Source: Staphylococcus lugdunensis
Lineage (GTDB): Bacteria; Bacillota; Bacilli; Staphylococcales; Staphylococcaceae
Assembly: GCF_002901705.1 (NCBI RefSeq)
Contig: NZ_PPPV01000012.1
Span: 465,451-529,450 of the forward strand
Direction of reading: 5' to 3'
DNA length: 64,000 bases
Part shown: piece by piece, positions 17,564 through 27,555 of the stretch
Layout of the letters: each line of letters opens with the position of its first letter
Position numbering within the stretch: position 1 is the first letter of the stretch
Translations under genes and position numbers: made by a program
The notes under the pieces: model-generated
What the model saw: the letters and a program-made list of their open reading frames with translations, nothing else
Database searches by the model: none
What the model was told of the DNA's origin: nothing

Positions 17564-17956
17564 TTGGTTTTTATTTCAACCGTTTGCTATATTAAAAAAA
17601 GGAGTTGGTTAATTATAATTTTACTATTAACAGTTTTATCTAATTTAATAATAACATTATTTTTAAAAAATTCTTTAAAAAATAATGTTGGAGATCAAGT
17701 TAACTATTTTATGGGCCTGCGAACTAAAAGTTCAATGAAAAATAAAAAGAATTGGAAATTGACTCAAGATTTTTTTGTTAAATTTAGTATTAAATTTAGC
17801 TATTGGTTTTTACCTTTAGGGATAGTATGGACTATATTTGACATAATATTTGGTATTTCTATCACTTCTTTAATAATACAATTCATCCTATTTATCACTT
17901 TCATTATAGTAATTATAATAATCACTGAAAAAGAGGTGAAAAAAATGGTCGAATAA
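17564..17956 (+). CDS. SdpI-family membrane protein (putative toxin immunity)
   Basis: A 130-residue protein with three to four hydrophobic segments. Between them is the SdpI-family (PF13630) signature, here NYFMGLRTKSSMKNKKNWKL, corresponding to the usual YG-R-T/S-MK-KENW motif. In B. subtilis SdpI protects the cell from the Sdp killing factor. The TTG start is weak, with no well-spaced ribosome-binding site, so the N-terminus may be wrong or damaged. The next frame downstream encodes a broken SdpA-like protein, which supports an sdp-type bacteriocin origin. Whether it is still expressed is unknown. Confidence 0.65.
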   Translation: MVFISTVCYIKKRSWLIIILLLTVLSNLIITLFLKNSLKNNVGDQVNYFMGLRTKSSMKNKKNWKLTQDFFVKFSIKFSYWFLPLGIVWTIFDIIFGISITSLIIQFILFITFIIVIIIITEKEVKKMVE

Positions 17957-18383
17957 TAACAAAAAAGAAGATCTTACATTCAATAAAACTATCATGATTT
18001 TGATATCAGTATTTCTTGTTTATTTTTTAATATTTATTAGTTCTATATTAAGTATAATGCCTAATAACCCTACTAAAGATAAAACACAAATCATTAATGC
18101 TTCTTGTCTTTAGAGTACTTCCTCAAGGATGGGCTTTTTATAGTAGAAATCCTAGAGATAATACATATAGAGTTATCAACACAAAAACAGGAGAACGAGC
18201 AACACAATTTCCAAACGCTAGCCCAAATAACTATTTTGGTTTATCTAGATATGGCAGATTAAAAGATGTAGAAGTTGGAAGACTAATATCTAAAATAAAC
18301 GAAAAAAATGGAAAGACACTACTAGTAATCCTATTAAATTTGGTCGAAAAATGAAAAAATCAAAATGGTTAACAATCAATTAA
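17945..18383 (+). pseudogene. Frameshifted SdpA-family protein
   Basis: A good ribosome-binding site (GAGGTG) leads to an ATG at 17945 that stops after three codons. The next frame continues with a transmembrane segment (MILISVFLVYFLIFISSILS) and MPNNPTKDK. After a second frameshift near 18100 it continues with LPQGWAFYSRNPRD and NNYFGLSRYGRLKDVEVGRL. This order, an N-terminal membrane anchor then the PQGW-F-NPR and FGLSR motifs, is that of SdpA, needed to mature the SdpC toxin. A third frame change near the A-run at 18302 restores a tail ending at 18383. SdpB and SdpC are absent. Confidence 0.68.
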
Positions 18384-18452
18384 ATCCAAAAGTAAAGAGG
18401 AGATATTATCATATATTATAGTGATCCTATTCCTTGGAAACATACTAAGATT

Positions 18453-18499
18453 AGCTATGAAGAAATCTATGACGATAGATTTCTTCATAGCTATTTTTT
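18453..18499 (+). terminator. Strong terminator hairpin
   Basis: AGCTATGAAGAAATCTAT (18453-18470) is followed after four bases by its perfect 18-base complement ending at 18492, then ATTTTTTA. It ends the sdp-like relic. Confidence 0.85.
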
Positions 18500-18639
18500 A
18501 TAGTTATAGAGAGGAGTAGACTGTACGGTCTCTTTGGTTTTAAACCCGTATTAAAAACTAGTCAGCTTTACTCTCGCCTTTTGAAATTCGTTTGTAGTAT
18601 GTTGGGTTCTTGAAACCGTGTATAGGAAAATGAAATGAG

Positions 18640-19071
18640 AAAGGTTAAGTAAAGTTTCAACTTCTCAAACAATTAGATGAAGCTATGATTCAGTTAGCAA
18701 AGCAACTTAATTGTTTTCAAAATATTCATTCAATACCTGGAATTGGTGAATTAACAACGGCTATGATTATTGGCGAAATCGGAGATATTACACGATATCA
18801 ATCAGGTGGTACACACAGTAGAGATACGATTACCAAGAATGACAATAAAAAAGAGAGAAGACTTTTATTTTGGGTGGTTATGAATATTATTAGGGGACAA
18901 CGTCATTATGATAACCATGTCGTCGATTATTACTATAAATTAAGAAAGCAGCCTAATGAGAAAGCTCATAAGACTGCCGTCATCGCATGTATGAATCAAT
19001 CGACTATTAAAAACGATTCATTATTTAGTATCGAATCGGTAATTGTACGATTATCAAATGTCTCCACATGA
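18640..19071 (+). pseudogene. IS110-family transposase, C-terminal relic
   Basis: The frame gives FQNIHSIPGIGELTTAMIIG and EIGDITRYQ, the conserved transposase_20 (IS116/IS110/IS902) core. A short deletion follows, then SGGTHSRDTITK, RRLLFWVVMNIIRGQ and a KAHKTAVIACMNQ ending. The N-terminal DEDD catalytic half is missing, and about 15 codons appear to be lost after TRYQ. It cannot transpose on its own. It lies between the sdp-like relic and mprF. Confidence 0.78.
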
Positions 19072-19238
19072 GTCAAACGTACAACCAAATATAGTTTAAC
19101 ACCTTATTCAAAAAATTTAAATTGAACGGACTAATTTAATAATGCTTATTTTAAAGGGCTTGACTAATCTTAATATGTTTATTTTGGGCTTTATATTCTA
19201 TCCTGAATTTTTCTTGAGAGGATGTTCACCTAGTTTTA

Positions 19239-21761
19239 TTATTTATGACGTATGACACGCATTACTTTTAACATGCTGTACCATAAAGAACTGTCTTTTC
19301 TATAAACTAAAAATCTTGGTTCCCAATTAGGACTATATTTTTCTTTATAACGTCTTAATCCTTGGAAACGATATAAACCGTTAAAATGTTCAAAAACACG
19401 TCCAGCAATTCTTTCTCTCACAAAAGCAAAATCCATTTGACCAACATTAGACAATGTGGCCATACCCATGTTAAAGGCACCGTAACCTTTTTCTTTACTC
19501 CACAATAACATGTGTAAATATAAGCCATCCATTAGTGGTAATTCAATTTCCGGCAACCACCGTATTAAATCAACTGATATAGCATCATTATAATATGTTG
19601 GCATTAAACTACAGAAAGCAATGATTTTATCATCTTTATCTTTAATAACGCCAATCGGTGCTTTGGATAAATATTCCGGCGTAAATTGTCCTACAGAAAA
19701 GTGCATTTCTTGACGACCATCCAGCCACATATCACTAATTTCTTTTAAACTACTCATAAGGTTGTTTGAAAATGGCGGTTCAAGAATTTCAAACTTAAAC
19801 TCAAGCTCTTCAAGTTTATTAAGTGTCGCGCGGAAGCCTCTACGCTTTTTACCTGAAATAGTAAATTGGGTTAAATCAATAATAGCTTCCTCCCCTAATT
19901 TGAAAAATTGATTACCAAAGTTATGATAGAGTGGCATAAATCGATCACTTACTTGATAAAAGATAACATCATAGCCTAAGCGTTCAGCGTATTGATAAAA
20001 CGATTCGAGTAGCGTTTGAAAGCTTTGAGTATCCCCAATAGGATCACCTAGTACAACAAGCGCATTACCTTTATAACGATACATTAAAAAGGCTTGTTCA
20101 TTATCATGCATAAAAACATCTTTATCACCACTGTATAACAAATGGCTTAAATAGTTACCCCCATATGAATCAATAATAGTTTCACATTGTTTATAGTCGT
20201 TTATTTGATGTGGACGATTAAATCGATAATCAAACAACCAGGCAATAATACCTACAACAAGTATAATCACTAGAATGGTTAACCAGAAATAATATCTCAA
20301 TGCAGATGTATTCATTTCTATTTGATATACATCCAACGCATAAAAAGTTTGTGAGATAATAAAATGATTCACATAAAGCACAACAACACTCATAATAAAT
20401 GACATTACAAATTGATGTAATCTGAATGGGCGCTTTAATACTTTCGCACGACGGTATGCAGCAACCAATATAGCAAACATAACAATAAGCCAACTTAATA
20501 ATAAGGCAGATGCATATGTATAAATTGTTGCTCCAAAAATTAATATAATCGAGATCATTGCGAAAATAATAGCTCTTCTACTTTGTTTAAATATCCCTTT
20601 CACATTTAACAATAGTAATAAACAGGCACTTGTATGAATTGATAACACAATGTAATACACAAGATGATTTTCATCAAATAAACCATCATAAATAATCGTC
20701 ATATTATTTATAAAAAACATGATACTTGTTATCAAAACAAGGATAGCCACCGATAATGATGGGATTTTTGCTAAAATATCCTTTTGATAAGACATTGCAA
20801 AAGAGGTGATGTCTTTAGCCGGAACAAAGTATTTAGAACCTTCAAAGTAACGTTTAGCAGTTGATCCAAATTCAAACGTAGAGAGTAATAGTGCCACAAC
20901 GACAGGTACAAAATAATAGGCAAAACGATAAAGTAACAGCGCTAATAAAATTTGTTCCTCAGGGATGTCTAATGATTTTAAACCAAGAAGTACAACTAAA
21001 TCAAAGGCACCAAATCCACCAGGAATAAAGCTGACTAATCCTGATAAAGCTGCAATAATAAAGACGCCTATTAAAGTCATAAATGAAATATGGATATCGA
21101 CTATTAATACAGATAAATATAATACTAATGCAGCTGCTAGCCATTCAACACTTGAAACTAATGTGCAATACACACCCATAAATCTATTCTTTTTATCTGC
21201 TGGGCGCATAATCGTGTATACGATGAAGATAGGTAAAAATAAAGCAACGACATATAATATCCAACGTACCCAACTTATTTTGTCAATCATATGTGATGCA
21301 TTAAATACATGTAACACAACCAAGATAGATAATAAGCTTAATCCTGTGAGCATAGAGATTAAGATGATTGAAATATAATGTACTAATTTTTTCTTGTCTT
21401 CCGTATAATTTTTATATACAACTGCTCTCACACCAGCACCAATAAAACCACCAAAACCTATAATGGCATTAAAAGCATTGATAATGTAGCTTATTCGAAT
21501 GATTTTAAATAAAGGCATTTCCATCTTTAATGATTTGACTAAGATGACATCATACATAGAGAGCAAGAGTAATGATGCACCACCACAAGCAAATAGTCCA
21601 ACGAGCATCCAGCGATTGATTTTACTAAATACGGTAACTGTATTTTTAAAATCAATATGTGATAATTCACGATAGAGTGTAAATACCACAATGCAAAACA
21701 ATGCTGTTGCAAAAGTAATTTTTAATATAGATAAAATTCTATTTTTAACTTCCTGATTCAT
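19239..21761 (-). CDS. mprF: Phosphatidylglycerol lysyltransferase/flippase
   Basis: An 840-residue membrane protein (MprF/FmtC). The N-terminal ~500 residues hold about 14 hydrophobic segments forming the flippase and LPG_synthase_TM domain. The C-terminal ~330 residues are the cytosolic GNAT-like synthase that moves lysine from Lys-tRNA to phosphatidylglycerol. Landmarks in the synthase are [42 protein letters not shown], and [20 protein letters not shown]. The product lowers net surface charge, giving resistance to cationic antimicrobial peptides and influencing daptomycin response. Length equals S. aureus MprF. Single-gene transcription unit. Confidence 0.94.
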   Translation of the reverse strand: MNQEVKNRILSILKITFATALFCIVVFTLYRELSHIDFKNTVTVFSKINRWMLVGLFACGGASLLLLSMYDVILVKSLKMEMPLFKIIRISYIINAFNAIIGFGGFIGAGVRAVVYKNYTEDKKKLVHYISIILISMLTGLSLLSILVVLHVFNASHMIDKISWVRWILYVVALFLPIFIVYTIMRPADKKNRFMGVYCTLVSSVEWLAAALVLYLSVLIVDIHISFMTLIGVFIIAALSGLVSFIPGGFGAFDLVVLLGLKSLDIPEEQILLALLLYRFAYYFVPVVVALLLSTFEFGSTAKRYFEGSKYFVPAKDITSFAMSYQKDILAKIPSLSVAILVLITSIMFFINNMTIIYDGLFDENHLVYYIVLSIHTSACLLLLLNVKGIFKQSRRAIIFAMISIILIFGATIYTYASALLLSWLIVMFAILVAAYRRAKVLKRPFRLHQFVMSFIMSVVVLYVNHFIISQTFYALDVYQIEMNTSALRYYFWLTILVIILVVGIIAWLFDYRFNRPHQINDYKQCETIIDSYGGNYLSHLLYSGDKDVFMHDNEQAFLMYRYKGNALVVLGDPIGDTQSFQTLLESFYQYAERLGYDVIFYQVSDRFMPLYHNFGNQFFKLGEEAIIDLTQFTISGKKRRGFRATLNKLEELEFKFEILEPPFSNNLMSSLKEISDMWLDGRQEMHFSVGQFTPEYLSKAPIGVIKDKDDKIIAFCSLMPTYYNDAISVDLIRWLPEIELPLMDGLYLHMLLWSKEKGYGAFNMGMATLSNVGQMDFAFVRERIAGRVFEHFNGLYRFQGLRRYKEKYSPNWEPRFLVYRKDSSLWYSMLKVMRVIRHK

Positions 21762-21902
21762 TTTTTCACATCAATTCTAATTAATTCTTTTGTTACTGAA
21801 AATATATCATAACTGCCTGTGATTGAACATGACTATCGTCCTAACAGATTTGTAATATACTAAGGTGCACTAAACCGTTGAATTGATTCACATATGCAAT
21901 AA

Positions 21903-21943
21903 AAGCCGATAAAGCAATCCCAAACTGTCCTACTTCATCGGCT
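21903..21943 (-). terminator. Terminator after the AI-2E family gene
   Basis: Read leftwards, AGCCGATGAAG pairs with CTTTATCGGCT and is followed by TTTATT. It lies just past the stop of the transporter gene. Confidence 0.75.
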
Positions 21944-21949
21944 ACTATA

Positions 21950-23173
21950 CTATTCTGCTATTTTCGAATCTTCTTTAGGAATATCATAGTCTCCAGCATC
22001 ATCACCATAATACTTATTATATCGGCGTTTAAAAATTAAGAATATGTGAGACACCAGTACTTTTAATATCGCATAAGCTGGAATACCTAAAATGACACCT
22101 ACAATCCCTAGCAAGTTCCCTGCACTAAGCAAAATGAAAATAATTGTTAATGGATGTATTTTTAATGTTTTACCCATAATATTTGGAGAAATAAAATGAC
22201 CTTCTATAAATTGAACTAATGTCCATACAACAGCTAATTTTAAAAGCATTAACGGAGAGGTTATTAGCGCAATAATAATTGCAGGTGAAATAGCGATCGT
22301 TGGCCCTAAATAAGGTACAACACTTGTTACTGCAGCGATACTTGCCAATATTAAGCTATAATCTAGACCAATAATCGTATAGCCAATAAACAATAAAATA
22401 CCAATACAAAATGACACAATAATTTGTCCTTGTATATAAGAACCCACTTGAACACTCATTTTTTCTAATAAGTCATGATAATCTTTTCTAAATTTAGGTG
22501 GCATAATTTTAGTCGTGTACTCTTTAAATTTATGACCGTCTTTTAGCATAAAGAACAGTACAAATGGTGTTGTTATTAAAACTACGCCAACATTTACAAT
22601 AGCTTCAGCAAATGTTCTTAATTTAGTTCCAAAACCATCAAAATAGTCTGTAACAATACTAGGAATCTTTTTAGATAAAGAATCTAAATTGGTCTGTATT
22701 TGATCATAAAATGAGGACAAGAACGAAAAGTGCGTCACCTTATCTAAAGTATCATTAAATTTAGTCACATATGCAGGTGCATTATGTATTAAGCGTGTTA
22801 CCTGACTGCCAATGACCGGAATCAATAAATTAACGATGAGTGCAATAAGTCCAACAATAGCTAAAAATACTATAACAATACCCAGCAATCTTGGAATGTT
22901 ATAACGCTCCATCAAGTTAATGATTGGATTGATTAAATAAAACAAAATTAACGATAGAATGATTGGTGCTACAATAGTGTTAAAGACAATGATAAAAGGC
23001 TCAAATACATATGAGACTTTGTCAAAAATAAATATAACAATACCTAATAATACCAATGCACTAAGTGCAAATATAAGATCCTTACCACCAAAAAATCGCA
23101 TAAATCTTGTTTCAGAAAAACTTAATTTACCTGGTTTCTTTTCAGCTGTATTCTTTTTATCATCCAACATCAT
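21950..23173 (-). CDS. AI-2E family transporter (PerM/YtvI-like)
   Basis: A 407-residue polytopic membrane protein of the AI-2E transporter family (PF01594). About eight hydrophobic segments are visible. Characteristic stretches are YLINPIINLMERYNIPR, GSYIQGQIIVSFCIGILLFI, VVPYLGPTIAISPAI and FISPNIMGKTLKIHPLTIIF. Members export diverse small molecules or act as cation/proton antiporters, so AI-2 export cannot be assumed. It is leftward and upstream of mprF but has its own terminator, so it is probably a separate unit. Confidence 0.85.
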   Translation of the reverse strand: MMLDDKKNTAEKKPGKLSFSETRFMRFFGGKDLIFALSALVLLGIVIFIFDKVSYVFEPFIIVFNTIVAPIILSLILFYLINPIINLMERYNIPRLLGIVIVFLAIVGLIALIVNLLIPVIGSQVTRLIHNAPAYVTKFNDTLDKVTHFSFLSSFYDQIQTNLDSLSKKIPSIVTDYFDGFGTKLRTFAEAIVNVGVVLITTPFVLFFMLKDGHKFKEYTTKIMPPKFRKDYHDLLEKMSVQVGSYIQGQIIVSFCIGILLFIGYTIIGLDYSLILASIAAVTSVVPYLGPTIAISPAIIIALITSPLMLLKLAVVWTLVQFIEGHFISPNIMGKTLKIHPLTIIFILLSAGNLLGIVGVILGIPAYAILKVLVSHIFLIFKRRYNKYYGDDAGDYDIPKEDSKIAE

Positions 23174-23483
23174 TATTCACCAAACCTTAACTCGTATTCT
23201 CTATTTGTAACTATATTTTTTTAATTGATTGTATTTTACTAATCTATATCATACCATACTTGTCATAAATTATAGATTATTTTATCTGAAAATGCATCAA
23301 TACAATAAAATAGGAGCAGGTAAAAAGCCAATAGTTATGACTTAATTTCCTACCCCTATTTTACAGAGTTTGTGAGCAACACAAATTGTTTTTAAATAGC
23401 ACAACGCAATTTTAAACGGTTATTATAAATATAATTTAACAAGTTTACTCATTTTAAAATATCTCAAACTTTAAAAGTTTACA
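23174..23483. other. Intergenic region with terminator
   Basis: Contains, read leftwards, a hairpin formed by AAAATAGGGGTAGG and CCTGCTCCTATTTT (23307-23362), probably the alsT terminator although it is 120 bases beyond the stop. The part nearer 23174 should hold the promoter of the AI-2E family gene. No coding sequence is apparent. Confidence 0.55.
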
Positions 23484-24950
23484 CTATGATTTTTTAGATT
23501 TATTTTCACGTCCCCAAGATTCAATGCCAAATAAATTTATTTGTAAATTTTCGGGATTGAACACGGGATGTTTTCCTTCTTTACGTTGTTGTTGATAATC
23601 TTTCATCACTGCGAAAGCTACATTGGATAAACCAATAATCGATATTAAATTCACAATGGCCATAAGTCCCATAAACAAATCTGCTGTACTCCATACTGTT
23701 TCCGTTTTAACTACAGCACCAACAAACACTAATATTACAACTAAACATCTAAAAATAAATAAGATTATTTTATTCGTTGATAAAAACTCTATATTAGACT
23801 GTCCGTAATAATAGTTCCCTACAACTGATGAAAATGCAAATAAAGTCACAGCCACAGTTAAAAAGATACCGCCAGCAGATCCTAAATGATCATTTAAAGC
23901 TGATTGTGTGACAGCAACACCTTGTGGCGCACTATCGCCAAATTTCAAACCTGAATAAAGTAAAATCATAATTGCTGTAGCAGTACATACGAGCATTGTA
24001 TCGAAGAAAACACCAAGAGATTGAATTAAACCTTGTTTAACTGGATGTGGAACAGCCGCTGTCGCTGCAGCATTTGGTGCTGAACCCATACCAGCTTCAT
24101 TTGAAAATAAACCACGCTTAATACCTTGTAATATAGCAGCTCCTAACGCACCACCAGCAACCTGTTCAATGCCAAAAGCACTCTTGATAATTGTGCCAAT
24201 CATTGGAACAACTTGATCTAAATTCATCAATAAAATAACTAAAACCATACCAATATAAATAATAGCCATAATAGGTACTATTAGTGATGATAGTGTTGCA
24301 ATACTACGAACACCACCAAAAATGATAATCCCAGTAATAACGGCTAATACAATGCCTGTTATCACAGGGTTGACATTGTACTGTGTATTTAATGATTCTG
24401 CAATCGTATTAGATTGCACCGTATTAAATACAAATGCAAATGTCACTGTAATTAAAATCGCAAATAAAATACCTAACCATTTTTGATTAAGTCCTTTTGT
24501 TATGTAATATGCAGGCCCTCCACGGAACCCACCTTCTTTATCATGAACTTTATATATCTGGGCTAGTGTGGCTTCCATAAACGCACTTGCTGCTCCGATA
24601 AAAGCAATAATCCACATCCAAAATACTGCACCTGGGCCACCAAGAACAATGGCAGTAGCAACACCTGCAATATTCCCCGTACCCACACGTGAGCCGGCGC
24701 TTATCGCAAACGCTTGAAATGGTGAAATACCTTTCTTTCCAGACTCTAATGTTTCTGGTTTCTCAACGAGCGCTCTAAACATTTCTGGCAACATTCTAAG
24801 TTGTACAAATTTTGAACTAATAGTAAAGAAGAAGCCAACCGTTAGTAACAGACCAATTAGGTACTGTGACCATATTAAATCGTTTCCGACTTGCACAATT
24901 GTCTTAAACCAGCCAGGAATCAAATTATCAAAATCTCTCACTCTATCCAT
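23484..24950 (-). CDS. alsT: Sodium:alanine/glutamine symporter family protein AlsT
   Basis: A 488-residue Na+-coupled amino acid symporter of the AGCS family (PF01235). About eleven membrane segments are visible, with family motifs SAGSRVGTGNIAGVATAI, GGPGAVFWMWIIAF, GGFRGGPAYYI, and GIKRGLFSNEAGMGSAPNAA. Substrates in the family are alanine, glycine and glutamine. The downstream position after parC matches both S. aureus and B. subtilis alsT. It is preceded by an unusually structured leader at 24988-25070. Confidence 0.9.
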   Translation of the reverse strand: MDRVRDFDNLIPGWFKTIVQVGNDLIWSQYLIGLLLTVGFFFTISSKFVQLRMLPEMFRALVEKPETLESGKKGISPFQAFAISAGSRVGTGNIAGVATAIVLGGPGAVFWMWIIAFIGAASAFMEATLAQIYKVHDKEGGFRGGPAYYITKGLNQKWLGILFAILITVTFAFVFNTVQSNTIAESLNTQYNVNPVITGIVLAVITGIIIFGGVRSIATLSSLIVPIMAIIYIGMVLVILLMNLDQVVPMIGTIIKSAFGIEQVAGGALGAAILQGIKRGLFSNEAGMGSAPNAAATAAVPHPVKQGLIQSLGVFFDTMLVCTATAIMILLYSGLKFGDSAPQGVAVTQSALNDHLGSAGGIFLTVAVTLFAFSSVVGNYYYGQSNIEFLSTNKIILFIFRCLVVILVFVGAVVKTETVWSTADLFMGLMAIVNLISIIGLSNVAFAVMKDYQQQRKEGKHPVFNPENLQINLFGIESWGRENKSKKS

Positions 24951-24987
24951 ACCTCACATTTATCTAAATTTATCTAGTGAATACGTT

Positions 24988-25070
24988 AAGAGATTTACAT
25001 TTATAATTTAGGTTATATGATTCATTGAAAATGGAACAATGAACTTACTCCTATTAAATGTAAATCTCTT
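24988..25070 (-). ncRNA. Structured leader or 3' element between parC and alsT
   Basis: A perfect 16-base inverted repeat, AAGAGATTTACATTTA (24988-25003) with its complement at 25055-25070, encloses an inner hairpin TTCATTG/CAATGAA. No run of Ts follows on either strand, so it is not a standard terminator. It lies in the 5' leader of alsT and could be a regulatory RNA fold or processing site; function is not known. Confidence 0.5.
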
Positions 25071-25152
25071 GCTTTTATATAAGTTAAAAAATAAATAACA
25101 ATTCTAAGTTTATCATTTTATTTTAACTATGAAAATAAAATCACTAAAAACA

Positions 25153-27555
25153 TTATTGAATAGTCATATTAATTACCTCTCCAAACTCAGTCGTATCGAC
25201 GATGAATGAACCATTCGTGTATTGTTCAGATTTATGAATATCAACAATAAGACCTTCTTCAACATGTGACTCTGAATAGATCATATATTCAGATTGATTT
25301 TCTGTTACCACATGACCAGCAACGATTCGATGTGGATTTTTCTTTAATTCTTTCAATAAAGTAATACCTCGTTGAGCTCGTTTTGCCAATTGTAAAACTT
25401 TAAAGTCAATACGTTTCATAGCCCCACGTTGGGTAGCCATAATGATCGTTTGTCCAGCTTCAACAACTTCGGTCATAACTACGAAATCTTCCACCTTTAA
25501 ATTGATAGATTTCACACCAGCAGCTCTCAAACCTGTATCAGATAACTCATTAGTGTTATATGTTAATGACATACCTTTATGCGTTAGTACCGTTATAATT
25601 TGATCTTCTGTCAAACGTTGTACACTTATAATTTCATCTTGCGGTTTCACCTTCATAGCAACTAATGGTTTAGTGTAACGTGTTGTTTTAAATAATCCAG
25701 CATGACTTTTTTTAATCATACCGTTACGTGTAGCCATAATATAAAATGCCTCTTGTTGGAAATTTTTTTCATTATATACATTGATTATATATTCGTCTTC
25801 TTCGATTGCTACAAGTTGTGACACGTGTTGCCCTAATTCTTTCCACCGCGTGTCTGCTAATTTATGTACCGGAATGAACAAGTATCTGCCTTTATTTGTA
25901 AAGACAAGAATCGTATCCTGTGTATTCACCTCTTGATATTTTAATAATCGGTCACCTTGCTTAAGTCCGATTTCTGAAACACCACTCGCATTAAAACTTC
26001 GTGTTGAAGTACGTTTAATATATCCTTGAGCAGTGACACTCATAATGACATCTTCGCTAGGAACCATTACTTCTTTATCGATTTTAATTTCTGCAATTTC
26101 TGCTTCAATTGCAGACAGTCTTTCAGATTTAAAACGCTTACGAATATCTTTTAATTCGTTCTTAATAACAGTTAGCAAAGCGTCATGGTTATCTAAAATA
26201 TGACGATATTCTTTAATACGTTCACTAAGCTCAGCGTGCTCATTTTTCAATTCAATAATATCCGTATTTGTTAAACGGTATAATTGCAACATAACTATCG
26301 CTTCTGCTTGAGCATCTGTAAAACCATATGTTGCCACTAAATTATCTTTAGCATCTCGTTTGTTTTTCGATTCTCGGATAAGGGCGATAACTTCATCTAA
26401 AATAGATAAAGCTTTCATCAATCCCTCTACAATATGCATACGCTTTTCTGCATGATCCAAATCAAATTTAGTCCGATTGACAACAACTTCAATTTGATGG
26501 TTTAAATAACTATCAATAATTTGACGAATACCCATCAATTTTGGTCTACCGTCGCTTATTGCCACCATGTTGAAATTATATGAAATTTGTAAGTCAGAAT
26601 TTTTGAATAGATAATTTTTAATAGCCTCACTATTAGCTTCTTTCTTTAATTCAATAGCGATTCTCAAACCAGTACGATCGGTCTCATCTCTAACTTCGAC
26701 AATTCCATCTACTTTTTTATCTGCTCGTAATTCATCAATTCGCTTAACAAGCGAACTTTTATTTACTTCGTATGGCACTTCGGTCACAACTAATTGTTGT
26801 CTGCCATTTCTTAATGCTTCTGTTTCAACTTTTGAACGAACTACAATTTTCCCTTTACCAGTTTCATATGCTTTCTTTATGCCATCAACACCTTGAATAA
26901 TGCCACCAGTTGGAAAATCTGGCCCTTGAATATATTTCATAAGCTGACTTACTGATATATTAGGATTATCTATATACTTTAAGGTTGCTTGAATGACTTC
27001 AGCTAAATTATGAGGTGGAATATCAGTAGCATAACCTGCTGAAATACCAGTAGAACCATTAACTAGTAAATTAGGAAATCGCGCCGGTAACACCATAGGT
27101 TCAAGGGTTGTATCATCATAGTTAGAGACAAAAGATACTGTTTCTTTATTAATATCGCGCAATAATTCTTCAGCTAATTGACTTAACTTAGCTTCTGTAT
27201 AACGCATTGCAGCAGGAGGATCATTGTCGATACTACCATTATTACCATGCATTTCTACGAGTACATGACGTAATTTCCAATCTTGACTTAAACGTACCAT
27301 CGCATCATATACTGATGAATCGCCATGAGGATGATATTGTCCAATAACATCCCCAACAGTTTTGGCACTTTTACGGAAATTCTTATCATACGTATTACCA
27401 CTGCTATACATAGCGTACAAAATACGGCGTTGTACTGGTTTAAGTCCGTCTCTTACATCTGGCAGAGCACGTTCTTGAATTATATATTTACTATATCTAC
27501 CAAAGCGGTCACCAATAACATCTTCAAGTGATAAGTCTTGTATTATTTCACTCAA
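25153..27555 (-). CDS. parC: DNA topoisomerase IV subunit A
   Basis: An 800-residue subunit (GrlA in staphylococci) that breaks and rejoins DNA to decatenate chromosomes, with ParE. The catalytic tyrosine is Tyr119 (AAMRYTE). The quinolone region reads [14 protein letters not shown] with Ser80, Ser81 and Asp84. Ser80 is the susceptible residue; Asp84 is the usual residue in several coagulase-negative species, where S. aureus has Glu. The C-terminal half holds GyrA-like beta-pinwheel repeats. The ATG overlaps the parE stop by 4 bases, so the two are translationally coupled. Confidence 0.96.
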   Translation of the reverse strand: MSEIIQDLSLEDVIGDRFGRYSKYIIQERALPDVRDGLKPVQRRILYAMYSSGNTYDKNFRKSAKTVGDVIGQYHPHGDSSVYDAMVRLSQDWKLRHVLVEMHGNNGSIDNDPPAAMRYTEAKLSQLAEELLRDINKETVSFVSNYDDTTLEPMVLPARFPNLLVNGSTGISAGYATDIPPHNLAEVIQATLKYIDNPNISVSQLMKYIQGPDFPTGGIIQGVDGIKKAYETGKGKIVVRSKVETEALRNGRQQLVVTEVPYEVNKSSLVKRIDELRADKKVDGIVEVRDETDRTGLRIAIELKKEANSEAIKNYLFKNSDLQISYNFNMVAISDGRPKLMGIRQIIDSYLNHQIEVVVNRTKFDLDHAEKRMHIVEGLMKALSILDEVIALIRESKNKRDAKDNLVATYGFTDAQAEAIVMLQLYRLTNTDIIELKNEHAELSERIKEYRHILDNHDALLTVIKNELKDIRKRFKSERLSAIEAEIAEIKIDKEVMVPSEDVIMSVTAQGYIKRTSTRSFNASGVSEIGLKQGDRLLKYQEVNTQDTILVFTNKGRYLFIPVHKLADTRWKELGQHVSQLVAIEEDEYIINVYNEKNFQQEAFYIMATRNGMIKKSHAGLFKTTRYTKPLVAMKVKPQDEIISVQRLTEDQIITVLTHKGMSLTYNTNELSDTGLRAAGVKSINLKVEDFVVMTEVVEAGQTIIMATQRGAMKRIDFKVLQLAKRAQRGITLLKELKKNPHRIVAGHVVTENQSEYMIYSESHVEEGLIVDIHKSEQYTNGSFIVDTTEFGEVINMTIQ

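Noticed and set aside
2990..19071. CRISPR array or prophage
   Set aside because: No regularly spaced short repeats and no phage structural, integrase or lysis genes; the repeats found are dispersed and differ in spacing.
20965..21378. 137-residue frame opposite mprF
   Set aside because: Antisense shadow of the mprF membrane domain; composition is that of a complementary strand.
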